From NCBI RefSeq assembly GCF_002135355.1, contig NZ_NEGE01000006.1, positions 62,001-126,000 of the forward strand: a DNA stretch of 64,000 bases, given 5' to 3'. The stretch comes from Acinetobacter sp. ANC 4169 (GTDB lineage: Bacteria; Pseudomonadota; Gammaproteobacteria; Pseudomonadales; Moraxellaceae). The position numbers and the translations under genes were made by a program. Within the stretch, counting starts at the first letter, position 1. Every line of letters starts with the position of its first letter. A model generated the notes under the pieces. The model was not told the origin of the DNA and did no database searches. It saw only the letters and a program-made list of their open reading frames with translations. This document shows positions 1 to 9,324 of the stretch, in pieces.

Positions 1-978
1 ATTGGTGCTACGATCATGCCAGCTAAAGTTGGCAAAACTATGCAAGCCCTGTTTACCCGAACCTGTCGAGGTCAATTGCTGCTCTACAGCCAACCAGCCT
101 GCAAAGGTACGGTCTTCGCCCACAGTGCCTTTTGCATAAGCAACATCATATTGGTTTTTAGCTTCATCGGCTGTGTTGTACATAGCACCTACTCGGTAAC
201 TACCCGGTAAGCCATTCAGCAATGATTTAGGCGTCCAGATCACTTCCACAGGAATGGTGACACCATCTGCATTGTCAGTATCCAGGTTCCAGCCGTGACG
301 TTCCAAAGCATTTTCAGGATTAAATTCATATACACCCACTTGTGCCGCAATTTCAGGAGTCACCTGATATTTCACGCGACCACCCCATTGTGCAACCGGT
401 GTATTCATCCAGATATTGCCTTGCCATTTGCCCATTTGCGCAGCACAAAAAGCAGTGCTTTGGAAATCGCAAGCCATCACGTTAAAGTCCATACCCAGAC
501 CTAAACGCCCCACCTTGATGCTCACACCTTGTTCTTTGAAATTCTTTTCAATCGACAATTCGCTTAAACGTGTTTTTTGATTACCACGGCCAAAGTTTGC
601 CTGAACGTTTGCAAGTTGCGGCACTTCACCTTGTAAATCATCAGCAGTCGTACTTTGCCCTTGACGTGCACTTAGCGCAGCACGAATAGTCACGCCATCC
701 CAGCCCGCAAGTTTTTCCATATCGAAATTTGAGCCTAACCATAACTGGCTCGCTACAGTTGGACTATTGCCCTCATCACGGCCACCCTCTGCCAGATAAG
801 CAGCATCTGCAGCAATATTGGCATCAAACTTCACCCCTTGCCCGGCCAGTTCGGTACGCTTACCATTCCAGTCGCCCAATAAATACTGACCATTAGGGTC
901 AAATGCTTCAGCGGCTTGAGTTTGGGTCATGGCAACCAACATCAAGGCTGGTAATAAAGCTAGACTAAATTTATTCAT
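1..978 (-). CDS. OprB-family carbohydrate-selective porin (3' end cut off by window edge)
   Basis: The reading frame starts at an ATG at 978 and stays open to the window edge, giving about 326 residues without the C-terminus. The N-terminus is a classical signal peptide ending ALMLVAMTQTQAAEAF. The mature start has the FGDWNGKRTEL block, and an internal CDF...FC pair may form a disulfide. All of this is shared with the complete OprB paralogue at 19258-20538. OprB porins are outer-membrane beta-barrels that admit sugars. Unlike the second copy, this one is not beside a sugar enzyme inside the window, so its substrate cannot be inferred. The family assignment is solid; the substrate is open. 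Confidence 0.85.
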   Translation of the reverse strand, partial: MNKFSLALLPALMLVAMTQTQAAEAFDPNGQYLLGDWNGKRTELAGQGVKFDANIAADAAYLAEGGRDEGNSPTVASQLWLGSNFDMEKLAGWDGVTIRAALSARQGQSTTADDLQGEVPQLANVQANFGRGNQKTRLSELSIEKNFKEQGVSIKVGRLGLGMDFNVMACDFQSTAFCAAQMGKWQGNIWMNTPVAQWGGRVKYQVTPEIAAQVGVYEFNPENALERHGWNLDTDNADGVTIPVEVIWTPKSLLNGLPGSYRVGAMYNTADEAKNQYDVAYAKGTVGEDRTFAGWLAVEQQLTSTGSGKQGLHSFANFSWHDRSTN

Positions 979-1384
979 GGAAGAACTCTAATATGAAGAA
1001 GGTTTAAACAAGCAATCAAGCTGAATGATGTTTATGTATTGCGTGAAAATTACCTAATTTTTAAATATTAATCTCATCGTTTTTTTTATCCAAAACAAAA
1101 CAATAAGTTATATATAAGATAAAATAAATAAAAATTAGTTTTTATAAAATTAATTATATTAATATTTTTCAATATATTAGATTACAACCGGAAAATTTAA
1201 TAATATTCAGACCGGCTACAAGTAAAAATATTAAATTAGACTAATTGGTATATTTTTAACCAATTTACAAGGTTCATCTTTATGCGTTAAATCAGAGTTT
1301 CCCCCCATCTAATTCAAAATAAAAACTTGTATTCAGCGACTTGCAACCCGATATTAGCTTTATCTACTCACACTAAAATTCAAT
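979..1384. other. AT-rich intergenic region between divergent oprB-like gene and mutM
   Basis: About 400 bases with long A/T runs and no plausible reading frame. It must hold the promoters of both divergent genes. I could not pick out a convincing -35/-10 pair or operator by eye. Confidence 0.5.
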
Positions 1385-2239
1385 ATGCCCGAATTACCTG
1401 AAGTCGAAACCACAAAAACCAGTTTATTGCCTTTGCTTGATCAAGCAGTAATTTCCGTAAAAGTTCGGGAATCACGCCTGCGCTGGCCTATTCCGGAAGA
1501 CATTGAAAAACTCAACGGGCAAAAATTAGTTAAACTGACCCGTCGCTCTAAATATATTCTGGCTGAATTCGAACATGACAGCATGCTTTGGCATTTGGGC
1601 ATGTCCGGTAGTTTTCGCTTGTGTGATCCCCATACGGAATTGCGTAAACATGATCATCTGATTATTCAATTTGAAGATGTTGAACTCAGATATCATGATC
1701 CACGCCGTTTTGGCTGCATTTTATGGCTCGATCAAAATTCGCAGACAAAACTGATTGATACCCTAGGCCCAGAGCCGTTAAGCGAAGCATTTAATGCCGA
1801 ATATCTAGCTGAAAAATTTAAAAAGAAAAATGTCGGGGCCAAAGTTGCGATTATGGACAACCATATTGTGGTCGGTGTGGGTAATATTTATGCCACTGAA
1901 AGCCTATTCAACTTAGGCATTCACCCTGCACAACCGGCTTCCAGTCTCAGCTTTCAACAAATTGAACAATTTGTGATTGAAATCAAACGCATCTTAAAAC
2001 AGGCTATTGACCTAGGCGGCTCGACCTTACGTGACTATAGTAATGCCATGGGGGAAAATGGCTATTTCCAGCAAACCCTGTTGGCTTACGGCCGTGCTGG
2101 CGAGATGTGTGTGAACTGTGAAACCACTTTGGAAAATTTAAAGCTGGGACAACGTGCATCGGTATTTTGTCCAGAGTGTCAGCCTTTGAAAAAAGTTAAA
2201 CTAGCCAATCAGAAAGCCATTAAAGGAAGCAAAGCATGA
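1385..2239 (+). CDS. mutM: Formamidopyrimidine-DNA glycosylase (Fpg/MutM)
   Basis: A bifunctional base-excision repair enzyme that removes 8-oxoguanine and other oxidised purines and nicks the abasic site. The protein begins MPELPEVETT, which supplies the catalytic N-terminal proline (Pro2 after Met removal) and Glu3. It ends with a zinc finger made of two CxxC pairs (CVNC and CPEC). At 284 residues it is slightly longer than the usual ~270, the excess being a lysine-rich tail after the zinc finger. The stop overlaps the start of the downstream parvulin gene by four bases (ATGA), so the two are probably translated from one message. Confidence 0.97.
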   Translation: MPELPEVETTKTSLLPLLDQAVISVKVRESRLRWPIPEDIEKLNGQKLVKLTRRSKYILAEFEHDSMLWHLGMSGSFRLCDPHTELRKHDHLIIQFEDVELRYHDPRRFGCILWLDQNSQTKLIDTLGPEPLSEAFNAEYLAEKFKKKNVGAKVAIMDNHIVVGVGNIYATESLFNLGIHPAQPASSLSFQQIEQFVIEIKRILKQAIDLGGSTLRDYSNAMGENGYFQQTLLAYGRAGEMCVNCETTLENLKLGQRASVFCPECQPLKKVKLANQKAIKGSKA

Positions 2240-2520
2240 AGTCTGCGATTGTCCGCCATATTTTGGTCAAAGACAAAGAGCTGTGCGAACAGCTAAAAAA
2301 GAAAATTAAAGGCGGCGCTGACTTTGCCAAAATTGCAAAACAGCATTCGACTTGCCCATCTGGCAAAAAAGGCGGCGAACTCGGCGACATTAAAAAAGGC
2401 CAGCTGGTTGGTCCAATTGATAAAGCAGTATTTACTCTGCCTGAACGTGAACTGCATGGCCCGATCAAAAGCCAGTTTGGCTGGCACTTGCTGGAAATTA
2501 AGTTCCGGATGGATTTTTAA
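2236..2520 (+). CDS. ppiC: Small parvulin-type peptidyl-prolyl cis-trans isomerase
   Basis: A 94-residue protein that is a single parvulin (rotamase) domain: VRHILVKD near the start, FAKIAKQHSTCPS in the middle and FGWHLLEI at the end. There is no signal peptide, so it is cytoplasmic like E. coli PpiC (Par10). It overlaps mutM by an ATGA junction. The two functions are unrelated, and the coupling probably reflects shared transcription only. Confidence 0.93.
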   Translation: MKSAIVRHILVKDKELCEQLKKKIKGGADFAKIAKQHSTCPSGKKGGELGDIKKGQLVGPIDKAVFTLPERELHGPIKSQFGWHLLEIKFRMDF

Positions 2521-2570
2521 TCCCCCTAAATCCTCCTTTGAAAAAGGGGGACTTCTCCTCCCTGAATGAG
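2521..2570. repeat. C/T-rich inverted intergenic repeat
   Basis: Directly after ppiC, a CCCCCTAAATCCTCCTTT arm is followed by AAAAAGGGGGA, so the DNA can fold on itself. Related C/T-rich segments with the same TCC...TTTAAAGGG flavour lie at 13559-13640 and about 58068-58115. All three are between genes. Confidence 0.5.
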
Positions 2571-2629
2571 TTTTAAGCACTGCTTTAAAACGAAATGCAA
2601 GAAAGGAAGGTCGGGAGGGATTCAATAAA

Positions 2630-2655
2630 AAACGGCGCCTATGCGCCGTTTCTAT
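2630..2655 (-). terminator. Rho-independent terminator of mscL
   Basis: Perfect 9-bp stem AAACGGCGC/GCGCCGTTT with a 4-base loop. On the minus strand it is followed by a T run. It lies just past the mscL stop. Confidence 0.85.
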
Positions 2656-2667
2656 TTCAATCAAAAA

Positions 2668-3105
2668 TTACGCCTGAGGACGTTTTTTCAATTCATCACG
2701 AATTTCACGCAACAATTCGATATCGGCTGGAGTGGTTGGTGTTTCCTCTACCGGGCCTTCTTGTTTACGTAAACGGTTCATAAATTTAACCAACAAGAAT
2801 ACGACCCAAGCCAAGATTAAGAAGTTAATTAAAATTGTTAAAAAGTTACCGTAAGTCAGTACATTTACACCCGCCTTAGTTAAGGCATCTAAAGACTGTA
2901 AATTATCGGGGTTCTTTCCTAATACAAAGAATTTCTGTGTGAAATCTACACCACCACCGGTGATCACCGTGATTAAAGGCATAATAATGTCTTTAACCAA
3001 TGAATCAATGATTTTACCAAAAGCACCACCAATGATGACACCAATGGCTAAATCCATCATATTGCCTTTAATGGCAAATTCCTTAAATTCTTGAACAATA
3101 CTCAT
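2668..3105 (-). CDS. mscL: Large-conductance mechanosensitive channel MscL
   Basis: An inner-membrane channel that opens under extreme membrane tension and releases solutes on hypo-osmotic shock. The 145-residue protein has the MscL N-terminal amphipathic helix ([20 protein letters not shown]), the glycine-rich pore helix TM1 ([13 protein letters not shown]), a periplasmic loop, TM2 ([19 protein letters not shown]) and a charged C-terminal bundle ([13 protein letters not shown]). The length is slightly above the usual ~136. It is a single gene with its own terminator. Confidence 0.97.
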   Translation of the reverse strand: MSIVQEFKEFAIKGNMMDLAIGVIIGGAFGKIIDSLVKDIIMPLITVITGGGVDFTQKFFVLGKNPDNLQSLDALTKAGVNVLTYGNFLTILINFLILAWVVFLLVKFMNRLRKQEGPVEETPTTPADIELLREIRDELKKRPQA

Positions 3106-3255
3106 GTCTTTTCTCCAGTTTATCTGTAAAGCTATTCTTTATTCATATATTTTGAGAACTGTATGCTGCGATAATGCATTTATAACAGGTCATAATTCCC
3201 CCTTAATTTACTTGGAATTATGTATGTTGAATATATTAAATTGCTAATTGTAAAC

Positions 3256-3290
3256 AAAAAAATGCTACCACTGACGTGATAGCATTTTTT
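3256..3290 (-). terminator. Terminator downstream of typA
   Basis: Stem AAAAAATGCTA/TAGCATTTTTT around a 13-base loop, with T runs on both strands. It sits 35 bases beyond the typA stop. A second small palindrome (AATCAGTT/AACTGATT) at about 3301-3319 lies between it and the stop. Confidence 0.75.
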
Positions 3291-3324
3291 CAATCATTTA
3301 AATCAGTTCAAACTGATTAAATCA

Positions 3325-5163
3325 TTATTTACCAGAACGGTTACGTTTACGTTCATTTTCAGTCAAGTAACGCTTACGGATACGAATTGACTTAGGTGTT
3401 ACTTCAACTAACTCATCATCTTCAATGAATTCAAGTGCTTGTTCAAGTGTATATTCTACAGCAGGAACTAGAGTTAACGCTTCATCAGTACCAGATGCAC
3501 GTACGTTTGTTAACTGTTTCGCTTTAGTTGGGTTAACTGTCATGTCGTCAGAACGTGAGTTAATACCAATGATCATACCTTCGTAAACTTCTAACTGAGG
3601 TTTAGCGAATAGACGACCACGGTCTTGCAGTGTGAACAATGCATAGCCAAGGCAAGTACCTTGAACCATAGAAATCAACACACCGTTTTGACGTTTCGCA
3701 ACAGTACCTTGTTTCATTGGACCGTAATGCGAGAAGCTAGACGTCATGATACCTGTACCAGAAGTCATCGTTAAGAATTCTGAACGGAAACCGATCAAGC
3801 CACGTGAAGGAACAGTAGCTTCAATACGGATACGGCCTTTACCGTCAACTTCCATATTGGTCATTTCGCCTTTACGGTGACCCATTTGTTCCATTACAGC
3901 ACCTTGGTGCTGTTCTTCAACGTCAAATGTAACGTTTTCATACGGTTCTTGTTTTTCGCCGTCAACTTCTTTCAAGATTACTTGTGGACGAGATACGCCC
4001 ATTTCGAAACCTTCACGACGCATGTTTTCAATAAGAACTGAAAGGTGAAGTTCACCACGACCAGATACTTTAAAACGGTCTGGAGAATCTGTATCTTCAA
4101 CACGTAATGCTACGTTGTGGATCAATTCGCGATCTAGACGTTCACGGATATTACGTGAAGTTACGAATTTACCTTCTTTACCAGCAAACGGTGAGTTGTT
4201 TACCTGGAAAGTCATAGTCACTGTAGGTTCATCTACAGAAAGCGCTGGAAGTGCTTCAACTGCTTTCGGATCACAAATGGTGTCAGAAATGTTAAGCGCA
4301 TCGATACCTGTTACACAAACGATATCGCCTGCAGAAGCTTCTTCAACGTCAACGCGATCTAGACCATGGTAACCCATGATTTTTAAGATACGACCGTTAC
4401 GTGTTTTGCCTTCTTTGTCAATTACAGTCACTTGTGTATTCAATTTAACTGAACCGCGTTGGATACGACCAACACCGATAACACCAACGAAGCTGTTATA
4501 GTCAAGTGAAGACACTTGCATTTGGAATGGACCGTCAACGTCAACTGCTGGTGGTTCAACGATGTCTACGATTGTTTGGAACAATGGAGTCATGTCGTCA
4601 GCAAGTTCTTCTGGAGAAGGACCCGCTACACCACGAAGACCTGAAGCATATACTACTGGGAAGTCTAACTGTTCGTCAGTACCGCCAAGGTTGTCGAACA
4701 AGTCGAATACTTGGTCAATTACCCAGTCAGGACGCGCGCTTGGCTTGTCTACTTTGTTGATAATAACGATTGGTTTCAAACCGCGTGCGAACGCTTTTTG
4801 CGTTACGAAACGAGTTTGTGGCATTGGACCTTCTTGTGAATCCACAAGAAGAAGTACGCAGTCAACCATCGACATTACACGTTCAACTTCACCACCAAAG
4901 TCGGCGTGTCCCGGGGTGTCCACGATGTTAATGCGGTATTCAGTGTTAGTACGAGCATCAGTCCATTTAATTGCAGTGTTTTTTGCAAGAATGGTAATAC
5001 CACGTTCAGACTCAATAGCGCCAGAATCCATGACACGCTCGATCTCACCCGCGCGATCACCGAGAGCACCAGATTGCTGTAAAAGTTTGTCTACAAGAGT
5101 AGTTTTACCATGATCGACGTGCGCAATAATGGCGATGTTACGGAGAGTTTTAATATCTGACAT
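3325..5163 (-). CDS. typA: Ribosome-associated translational GTPase TypA/BipA
   Basis: An EF-G-like GTPase that binds the 70S ribosome and supports 50S assembly and stress or low-temperature growth. At 612 residues it matches the family length. The G1 loop AHVDHGKTTL is at residues ~15-24, with DTPGHADF (G3) and NKVDKP (G4) following. Domains II, III and V and the TypA-specific C-terminal domain (basic tail IRIRKRYLTENERKRNRSGK) can all be followed. It is transcribed alone, divergently from the xanthine permease. Confidence 0.97.
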   Translation of the reverse strand: MSDIKTLRNIAIIAHVDHGKTTLVDKLLQQSGALGDRAGEIERVMDSGAIESERGITILAKNTAIKWTDARTNTEYRINIVDTPGHADFGGEVERVMSMVDCVLLLVDSQEGPMPQTRFVTQKAFARGLKPIVIINKVDKPSARPDWVIDQVFDLFDNLGGTDEQLDFPVVYASGLRGVAGPSPEELADDMTPLFQTIVDIVEPPAVDVDGPFQMQVSSLDYNSFVGVIGVGRIQRGSVKLNTQVTVIDKEGKTRNGRILKIMGYHGLDRVDVEEASAGDIVCVTGIDALNISDTICDPKAVEALPALSVDEPTVTMTFQVNNSPFAGKEGKFVTSRNIRERLDRELIHNVALRVEDTDSPDRFKVSGRGELHLSVLIENMRREGFEMGVSRPQVILKEVDGEKQEPYENVTFDVEEQHQGAVMEQMGHRKGEMTNMEVDGKGRIRIEATVPSRGLIGFRSEFLTMTSGTGIMTSSFSHYGPMKQGTVAKRQNGVLISMVQGTCLGYALFTLQDRGRLFAKPQLEVYEGMIIGINSRSDDMTVNPTKAKQLTNVRASGTDEALTLVPAVEYTLEQALEFIEDDELVEVTPKSIRIRKRYLTENERKRNRSGK

Positions 5164-5336
5164 GTAAATTCGATACGTATTAAATTTGAGGGCAAATTAT
5201 ACAGAAAAAACTAAACTTTTAGTAGTGACAGTTTATTGACAGTTACAAGTTTTTTTGGCTATTCGCCTTTTTTTTGGTTTGTAAACGCGTGTAACTCGAT
5301 TAGAATAACGCCAAATTGCTGCTGTACCTTCCTTAC

Positions 5337-6707
5337 ATGTCTGATTTAAAAAACTCTCCCGAGCAACAACATAGTCTTGATTTAGTCTATGGATTAAACG
5401 ATCGACCTAAACCATTTATCGCTTTTTTGGCTGCTCTGCAACATTTACTTGCGATTATTGTCCCAATTGTCACGCCCGGATTGCTGATTTGTTTAGCGCT
5501 TGGCGTTTCAAAAGAAGACACCAACATGATTCTTTCCATGTCTTTGGTGATCTCGGGGATTGCAACCTTTCTACAATGTAAAAAAGTTGGCCCATTTGGC
5601 GCAGGCTTGCTGATTGTTCAAGGGACCAGTTTCAACTTTATCGGTCCTATTATCGGTATTGGTTCAGCGATGGTCGCTGCAGGTACGCCGGTTGAAGCAG
5701 TGATGGCGTCTATTTTCGGTGTGGTGATTGCAGGTTCATTTATTGAAATGGGCGTTTCACGCATTTTACCGTGGGTAAAACGACTGATTACTCCGCTTGT
5801 TACAGGTATTGTAGTACTGCTGATTGGTTTAACCTTAATTAAAGAAGGTTTAATCAGTATGGGTGGCGGTTATCAGGCCATGGGTGATAAAACCTTTGCC
5901 AATGCAGATAACCTGATCATGTCATGTACCGTACTGGCGATTATCATTGTCTTGAACCGTGTACGTATCACCTGGGTTAAAAGCTCAGCCATTTTGATTG
6001 CCCTGATTATTGGTTATGCCCTTGCCGGTTTCATGGGACATCTTGATTTTTCCGGCTTGAAAGATGCACCATTGGTACAAATTCCAACCCCAATGCATTT
6101 TGGTTTAAGCTTCTCTTGGAGCTTATTTATTCCAATGGCATTCATTTATTTGGTGACCTCACTGGAAGCGATTGGCGATATTACCGCGACCTCTAAAATT
6201 TCCAACCAGCCTGTCGATGGTGCAAAATGGATGGAACGTATTAAAGGCGGTGTGCTGGTGAATGGTGCCAACTCATTTCTTGCAGGTATCTTCAACACTT
6301 TCCCAAGTTCTGTTTTTGCGCAAAATAATGGCGTGATTCAGCTTACTGGGGTTGCGAGCCGTTATGTGGGTATCTGGATTGCTGCATTATTGGTGATTCT
6401 GGGCTTGCTTCCTGCTGTTGCTGGCGTGATTCAGGCTGTGCCTCAAGCAGTACTCGGCGGTGCAGTCATGGTGATGTTTGGTGCAGTGGCTGCCTCAGGT
6501 ATTAATATTCTGTCAGGCATTCATCTTGACCGTCGTGCCCTACTGATTATTGCCATTTCTCTGGCACTGGGTTTGGGTGTTGCACAAGTCCCACAAATTT
6601 TGGAGCATCTTCCAGAATTATTCCGTAACATCTTCAGTTCAGGTGTAGCGACTGGTGGTATTGCCGCATTACTCTTAAATATTATTCTTCCTGAATCGAA
6701 GAAATAA
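5337..6707 (+). CDS. xanP: Xanthine permease, NCS2 (nucleobase:cation symporter-2) family, XanP-like
   Basis: An inner-membrane proton symporter for purine bases. The sequence tracks E. coli XanP along its length: LICLALG, QGTSFNFIGP, TSLEAIGDITATS, the NCS2 signature QNNGVIQLTGVASRYVG, and GAVAASGINI. About 12-14 hydrophobic segments are visible. The ATG at 5337 (MSDLKNSPEQQ) is preferred; an in-frame TTG at 5316 would add seven residues, and neither has a strong Shine-Dalgarno. Xanthine versus a broader purine/uracil specificity is inferred from similarity only. Confidence 0.88.
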   Translation: MSDLKNSPEQQHSLDLVYGLNDRPKPFIAFLAALQHLLAIIVPIVTPGLLICLALGVSKEDTNMILSMSLVISGIATFLQCKKVGPFGAGLLIVQGTSFNFIGPIIGIGSAMVAAGTPVEAVMASIFGVVIAGSFIEMGVSRILPWVKRLITPLVTGIVVLLIGLTLIKEGLISMGGGYQAMGDKTFANADNLIMSCTVLAIIIVLNRVRITWVKSSAILIALIIGYALAGFMGHLDFSGLKDAPLVQIPTPMHFGLSFSWSLFIPMAFIYLVTSLEAIGDITATSKISNQPVDGAKWMERIKGGVLVNGANSFLAGIFNTFPSSVFAQNNGVIQLTGVASRYVGIWIAALLVILGLLPAVAGVIQAVPQAVLGGAVMVMFGAVAASGINILSGIHLDRRALLIIAISLALGLGVAQVPQILEHLPELFRNIFSSGVATGGIAALLLNIILPESKK

Positions 6708-6724
6708 TTTCATTTCAGCATCAA

Positions 6725-6755
6725 CTCTGCCCAGCATTGTCTGGGCAGAGTTTTT
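6725..6755 (+). terminator. Terminator of the xanthine permease gene
   Basis: Ten-bp stem CTCTGCCCAG/CTGGGCAGAG with a 6-base loop, followed by TTTTTC. Confidence 0.85.
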
Positions 6756-6772
6756 CAATGGCGAGATAAAAA

Positions 6773-7798
6773 ATGGATCCAAGAAGTGAAGTTGTCATTC
6801 GACAGCATGAATATCTTTCTGGACGTGTGCTTTTAGTCAATGCACCGACTGATGATTTACTTTCCAATCTAGAGAAAGACATCACTCCATGTTTATGGAC
6901 ATGGAATTATAATGAATTTCAATATTTTCAGTCTCAGCAAGCCGCTGTACATTTTGGTGTAGAGCTTCCTGAAGGCAGTTTTGACCAGGCCATTATTTTT
7001 GTGCCTAAGTCCAAAGAACTCTTAAACTACCTACTGCATAATGTAGTCAACCGCTTGGGGTTGGGAGCGTCGATTTTCCTGGTTGGGGAAAAGAAAGGTG
7101 GCGTTGAGCGTGCAGCCAAACAGCTACAGCCTTATGGTAAAGCCGTCAAACTGGATAGCGCACGCCATTGCCAAATGTGGCAAGTCACCATTGAATCCAC
7201 TGTGAAAGAAAAAACTTTGGCAGATTGGGCGCAGCACTATACCGTTGCAACGCCTAAAGGTGATTTAAGCATTTGCGCCTTGCCTGGTGTATTTAGCCAG
7301 AATCGCCTGGATGTTGGTACAGCGGTATTTTTACCGTTTTTATCGCAAGTCACTTCAGGTAAAATTGCCGACTTTGGTTGTGGTGCCGGAGTGATCAGTG
7401 CTTATCTGGCGAAACTGAATCCGAAAAACCGCATTTTTGCGTTGGATGTCGATGCTTTTGCCTTGGCTTCTACCCGCATGACTTTTGAAAAAAACAGCCT
7501 CTCACCAGAACAGCTGGAAATTTCTGCGGTTACTGGCATTGAAGATGCGCCGCTTTTCTTGCATGCCATCGTCAGCAATCCCCCATTTCATCAAGGCATT
7601 CAGACCAATTACGATGCCAGTGAAAACTTGTGTAAGACTTCACGCCGTCATTTAAAATCGGGTGGTGAATTATGGATTGTGGCAAACCGCTTTTTAAATT
7701 ATCCATTACTTATTGAACAAAGCTTTGGTGCATGTACCACCAAAGCAGATCAACAAGGTTTTAAAGTGCTGTTCGCTAGCACTGAAAAGAAATCTTAA
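6773..7798 (+). CDS. rsmC: 16S rRNA (guanine-N2)-methyltransferase RsmC
   Basis: An SAM-dependent enzyme that makes m2G1207 in 16S rRNA. The 341-residue protein has the duplicated RsmC layout: a degenerate N-terminal half followed by a catalytic Rossmann half with [11 protein letters not shown] (SAM loop), [10 protein letters not shown] (acidic residue after beta-2) and the N6/N2-type motif NPPFHQG. Its stop is nine bases before lysP, so the two are probably cotranscribed. Confidence 0.93.
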   Translation: MDPRSEVVIRQHEYLSGRVLLVNAPTDDLLSNLEKDITPCLWTWNYNEFQYFQSQQAAVHFGVELPEGSFDQAIIFVPKSKELLNYLLHNVVNRLGLGASIFLVGEKKGGVERAAKQLQPYGKAVKLDSARHCQMWQVTIESTVKEKTLADWAQHYTVATPKGDLSICALPGVFSQNRLDVGTAVFLPFLSQVTSGKIADFGCGAGVISAYLAKLNPKNRIFALDVDAFALASTRMTFEKNSLSPEQLEISAVTGIEDAPLFLHAIVSNPPFHQGIQTNYDASENLCKTSRRHLKSGGELWIVANRFLNYPLLIEQSFGACTTKADQQGFKVLFASTEKKS

Positions 7799-7807
7799 GG
7801 AACAACG

Positions 7808-9268
7808 ATGAGCGAAACTCAATCTGCACATTTACAGCGTAAGCTGGGTGCACGTCATTTGAATATGATCGCCATTGGTGGTTCTATCGGTACAGGCTTA
7901 TTCCTGGCTTCTGGTGCAACAATTGCCAATGCCGGTCCGGGCGGTGCTTTATTGGCTTACTGTCTGATTGGGATCATGATTTATTTCCTGATGACCAGTC
8001 TGGGTGAGCTTGCAACCCACAACCCGACTTCAGGTGCCTTCTTTACTTATGGTACAAAATACGTAGAAGGCGGTTTTGGCTTCGCATTGGGATGGAACTA
8101 TTGGTACAACTGGGCCATTACCGTTGCATTTGAACTGGTTGCAGTTCAGTTCATTATGAAATTCTGGTTCCCTGATATTCCTGGATTCTACTGGAGTGCC
8201 ATTTTCCTTGCCGTTATTTTTGCTATTAACTCACTCTCTGTAAAAGGCTTTGGTGAAAGCGAATTCTTATTCTCTTTAGTTAAAGTCATTGCCATCATTG
8301 TGTTTATTATTATTGGTATTGCCATGATTGCGAAAATCATGCTGACGCCAAACATGGTGACTTTTGCCAACTGGACTAAAGGTGATGCACCTTTTGTGGG
8401 TGGCTTACAGGCCATGATCGGTGTCGCCATGATTGCCGGGTTCTCCTTCCAGGGTACAGAGATGGTGGGTGTGGCTGCAGGTGAATCCAAAGATCCTAAA
8501 AAGACTATTCCTGTGGCTATTAAGCAGATTTTCTGGCGTATTTTATTGTTCTATGTGGTGTGTATATTCATCATTGGAACATTAGTGGCCTATGATGATC
8601 CGCGTCTATTACAGGCGGCTGCGAGCGATAATATCACCCTGTCACCCTTTACTTTACTGTATGAAAAAGTCGGTTTTGCTTTTGCTGCAGGTTTAATGAA
8701 TGCGGTGATTTTAACTGCAATCCTGTCTGCGGGTAACTCGGGCATGTATTCATCGACCCGTATGCTGTTTGACATGGCACGTAAAGGTAGTGCACCAAAA
8801 ATCTTTGGTAAACTTGATGCGCGTGGCGTACCAATGAACGCCTTGTATGTAACCACTGCGATTGCAGCGCTCTGCTTTCTCACTACCTTTATTGGTGAGC
8901 AGCAAGTATTTAACTGGTTGTTAAATATGTCAGGCATGTGTGGTTTTATTGTCTGGCTAGGCATTGCCATTTCACACTACCGTTTCCGCAAAGGTTATTT
9001 GGCACAGGGTTATAAACTGGAAGATTTGGCTTATAAAGCCAAGTTTTTCCCGTTTGCGCCTTGGTTTGCATTTATTCTTTGTACCATTGTAGTGTTGGGA
9101 CAAAATTATCAAGCCTTCCTTAGCGGTGACTGGCTTGGCGTGTTATCTACTTATATCAGCATTCCATTATTTTTGGTGATTTGGCTGGGTTATAAATGGA
9201 AAAACAAAACCAAGTTGGTTTCTTATCAAGACATGGATGTTAAGCCCATGAATCCTGATCAGGACTAA
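7808..9268 (+). CDS. lysP: Lysine-specific permease LysP-like (APC superfamily)
   Basis: A 12-helix inner-membrane proton/amino-acid symporter of 486 residues. The consensus stretches shared with E. coli LysP include RHLNMIAIGGSIGTGLFLAS, GFGFALGWNYWYNWAI, IAGFSFQGTEMVGVAAGES and LSAGNSGMYSSTRML, as well as the C-terminal AISHYRF...GYKLEDLAYKAKFFP. The start is supported by AAGGA 6 bases upstream. No lysine riboswitch fits in the nine-base gap after rsmC, so any lysine control would be elsewhere. E. coli LysP also tethers the regulator CadC; no cad genes are visible here. Confidence 0.88.
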   Translation: MSETQSAHLQRKLGARHLNMIAIGGSIGTGLFLASGATIANAGPGGALLAYCLIGIMIYFLMTSLGELATHNPTSGAFFTYGTKYVEGGFGFALGWNYWYNWAITVAFELVAVQFIMKFWFPDIPGFYWSAIFLAVIFAINSLSVKGFGESEFLFSLVKVIAIIVFIIIGIAMIAKIMLTPNMVTFANWTKGDAPFVGGLQAMIGVAMIAGFSFQGTEMVGVAAGESKDPKKTIPVAIKQIFWRILLFYVVCIFIIGTLVAYDDPRLLQAAASDNITLSPFTLLYEKVGFAFAAGLMNAVILTAILSAGNSGMYSSTRMLFDMARKGSAPKIFGKLDARGVPMNALYVTTAIAALCFLTTFIGEQQVFNWLLNMSGMCGFIVWLGIAISHYRFRKGYLAQGYKLEDLAYKAKFFPFAPWFAFILCTIVVLGQNYQAFLSGDWLGVLSTYISIPLFLVIWLGYKWKNKTKLVSYQDMDVKPMNPDQD

Positions 9269-9283
9269 CGCTACTGTTGTCAT

Positions 9284-9312
9284 AAAAAAACAGCCTTTGG
9301 GCTGTTTTTTTA
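9284..9312. terminator. Bidirectional terminator between lysP and the convergent hydrolase gene
   Basis: Stem AAAAAACAGCC/GGGCTGTTTTTT with a 3-base loop. There is an A run before and a T run after, so it serves both convergent genes. Confidence 0.85.
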
Positions 9313-9324
9313 TTTTTATGATCG

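Noticed and set aside
2293..2664. 123-codon minus-strand frame across ppiC and the following repeat
   Set aside because: It runs through the C/T-rich repeat and the mscL terminator and is antisense to a recognisable parvulin.
4562..5113. 183-codon frame antisense to typA
   Set aside because: It is a mirror of conserved GTPase codons and has no start signal; typA on the other strand is certain.
5164..5336. Possible purine riboswitch upstream of the xanthine permease
   Set aside because: No purine-aptamer core can be traced; only a small GGC/GCC hairpin with a T run is visible.
7790..7830. Lysine riboswitch ahead of lysP
   Set aside because: Only nine bases separate rsmC and lysP, so there is no room for the aptamer.
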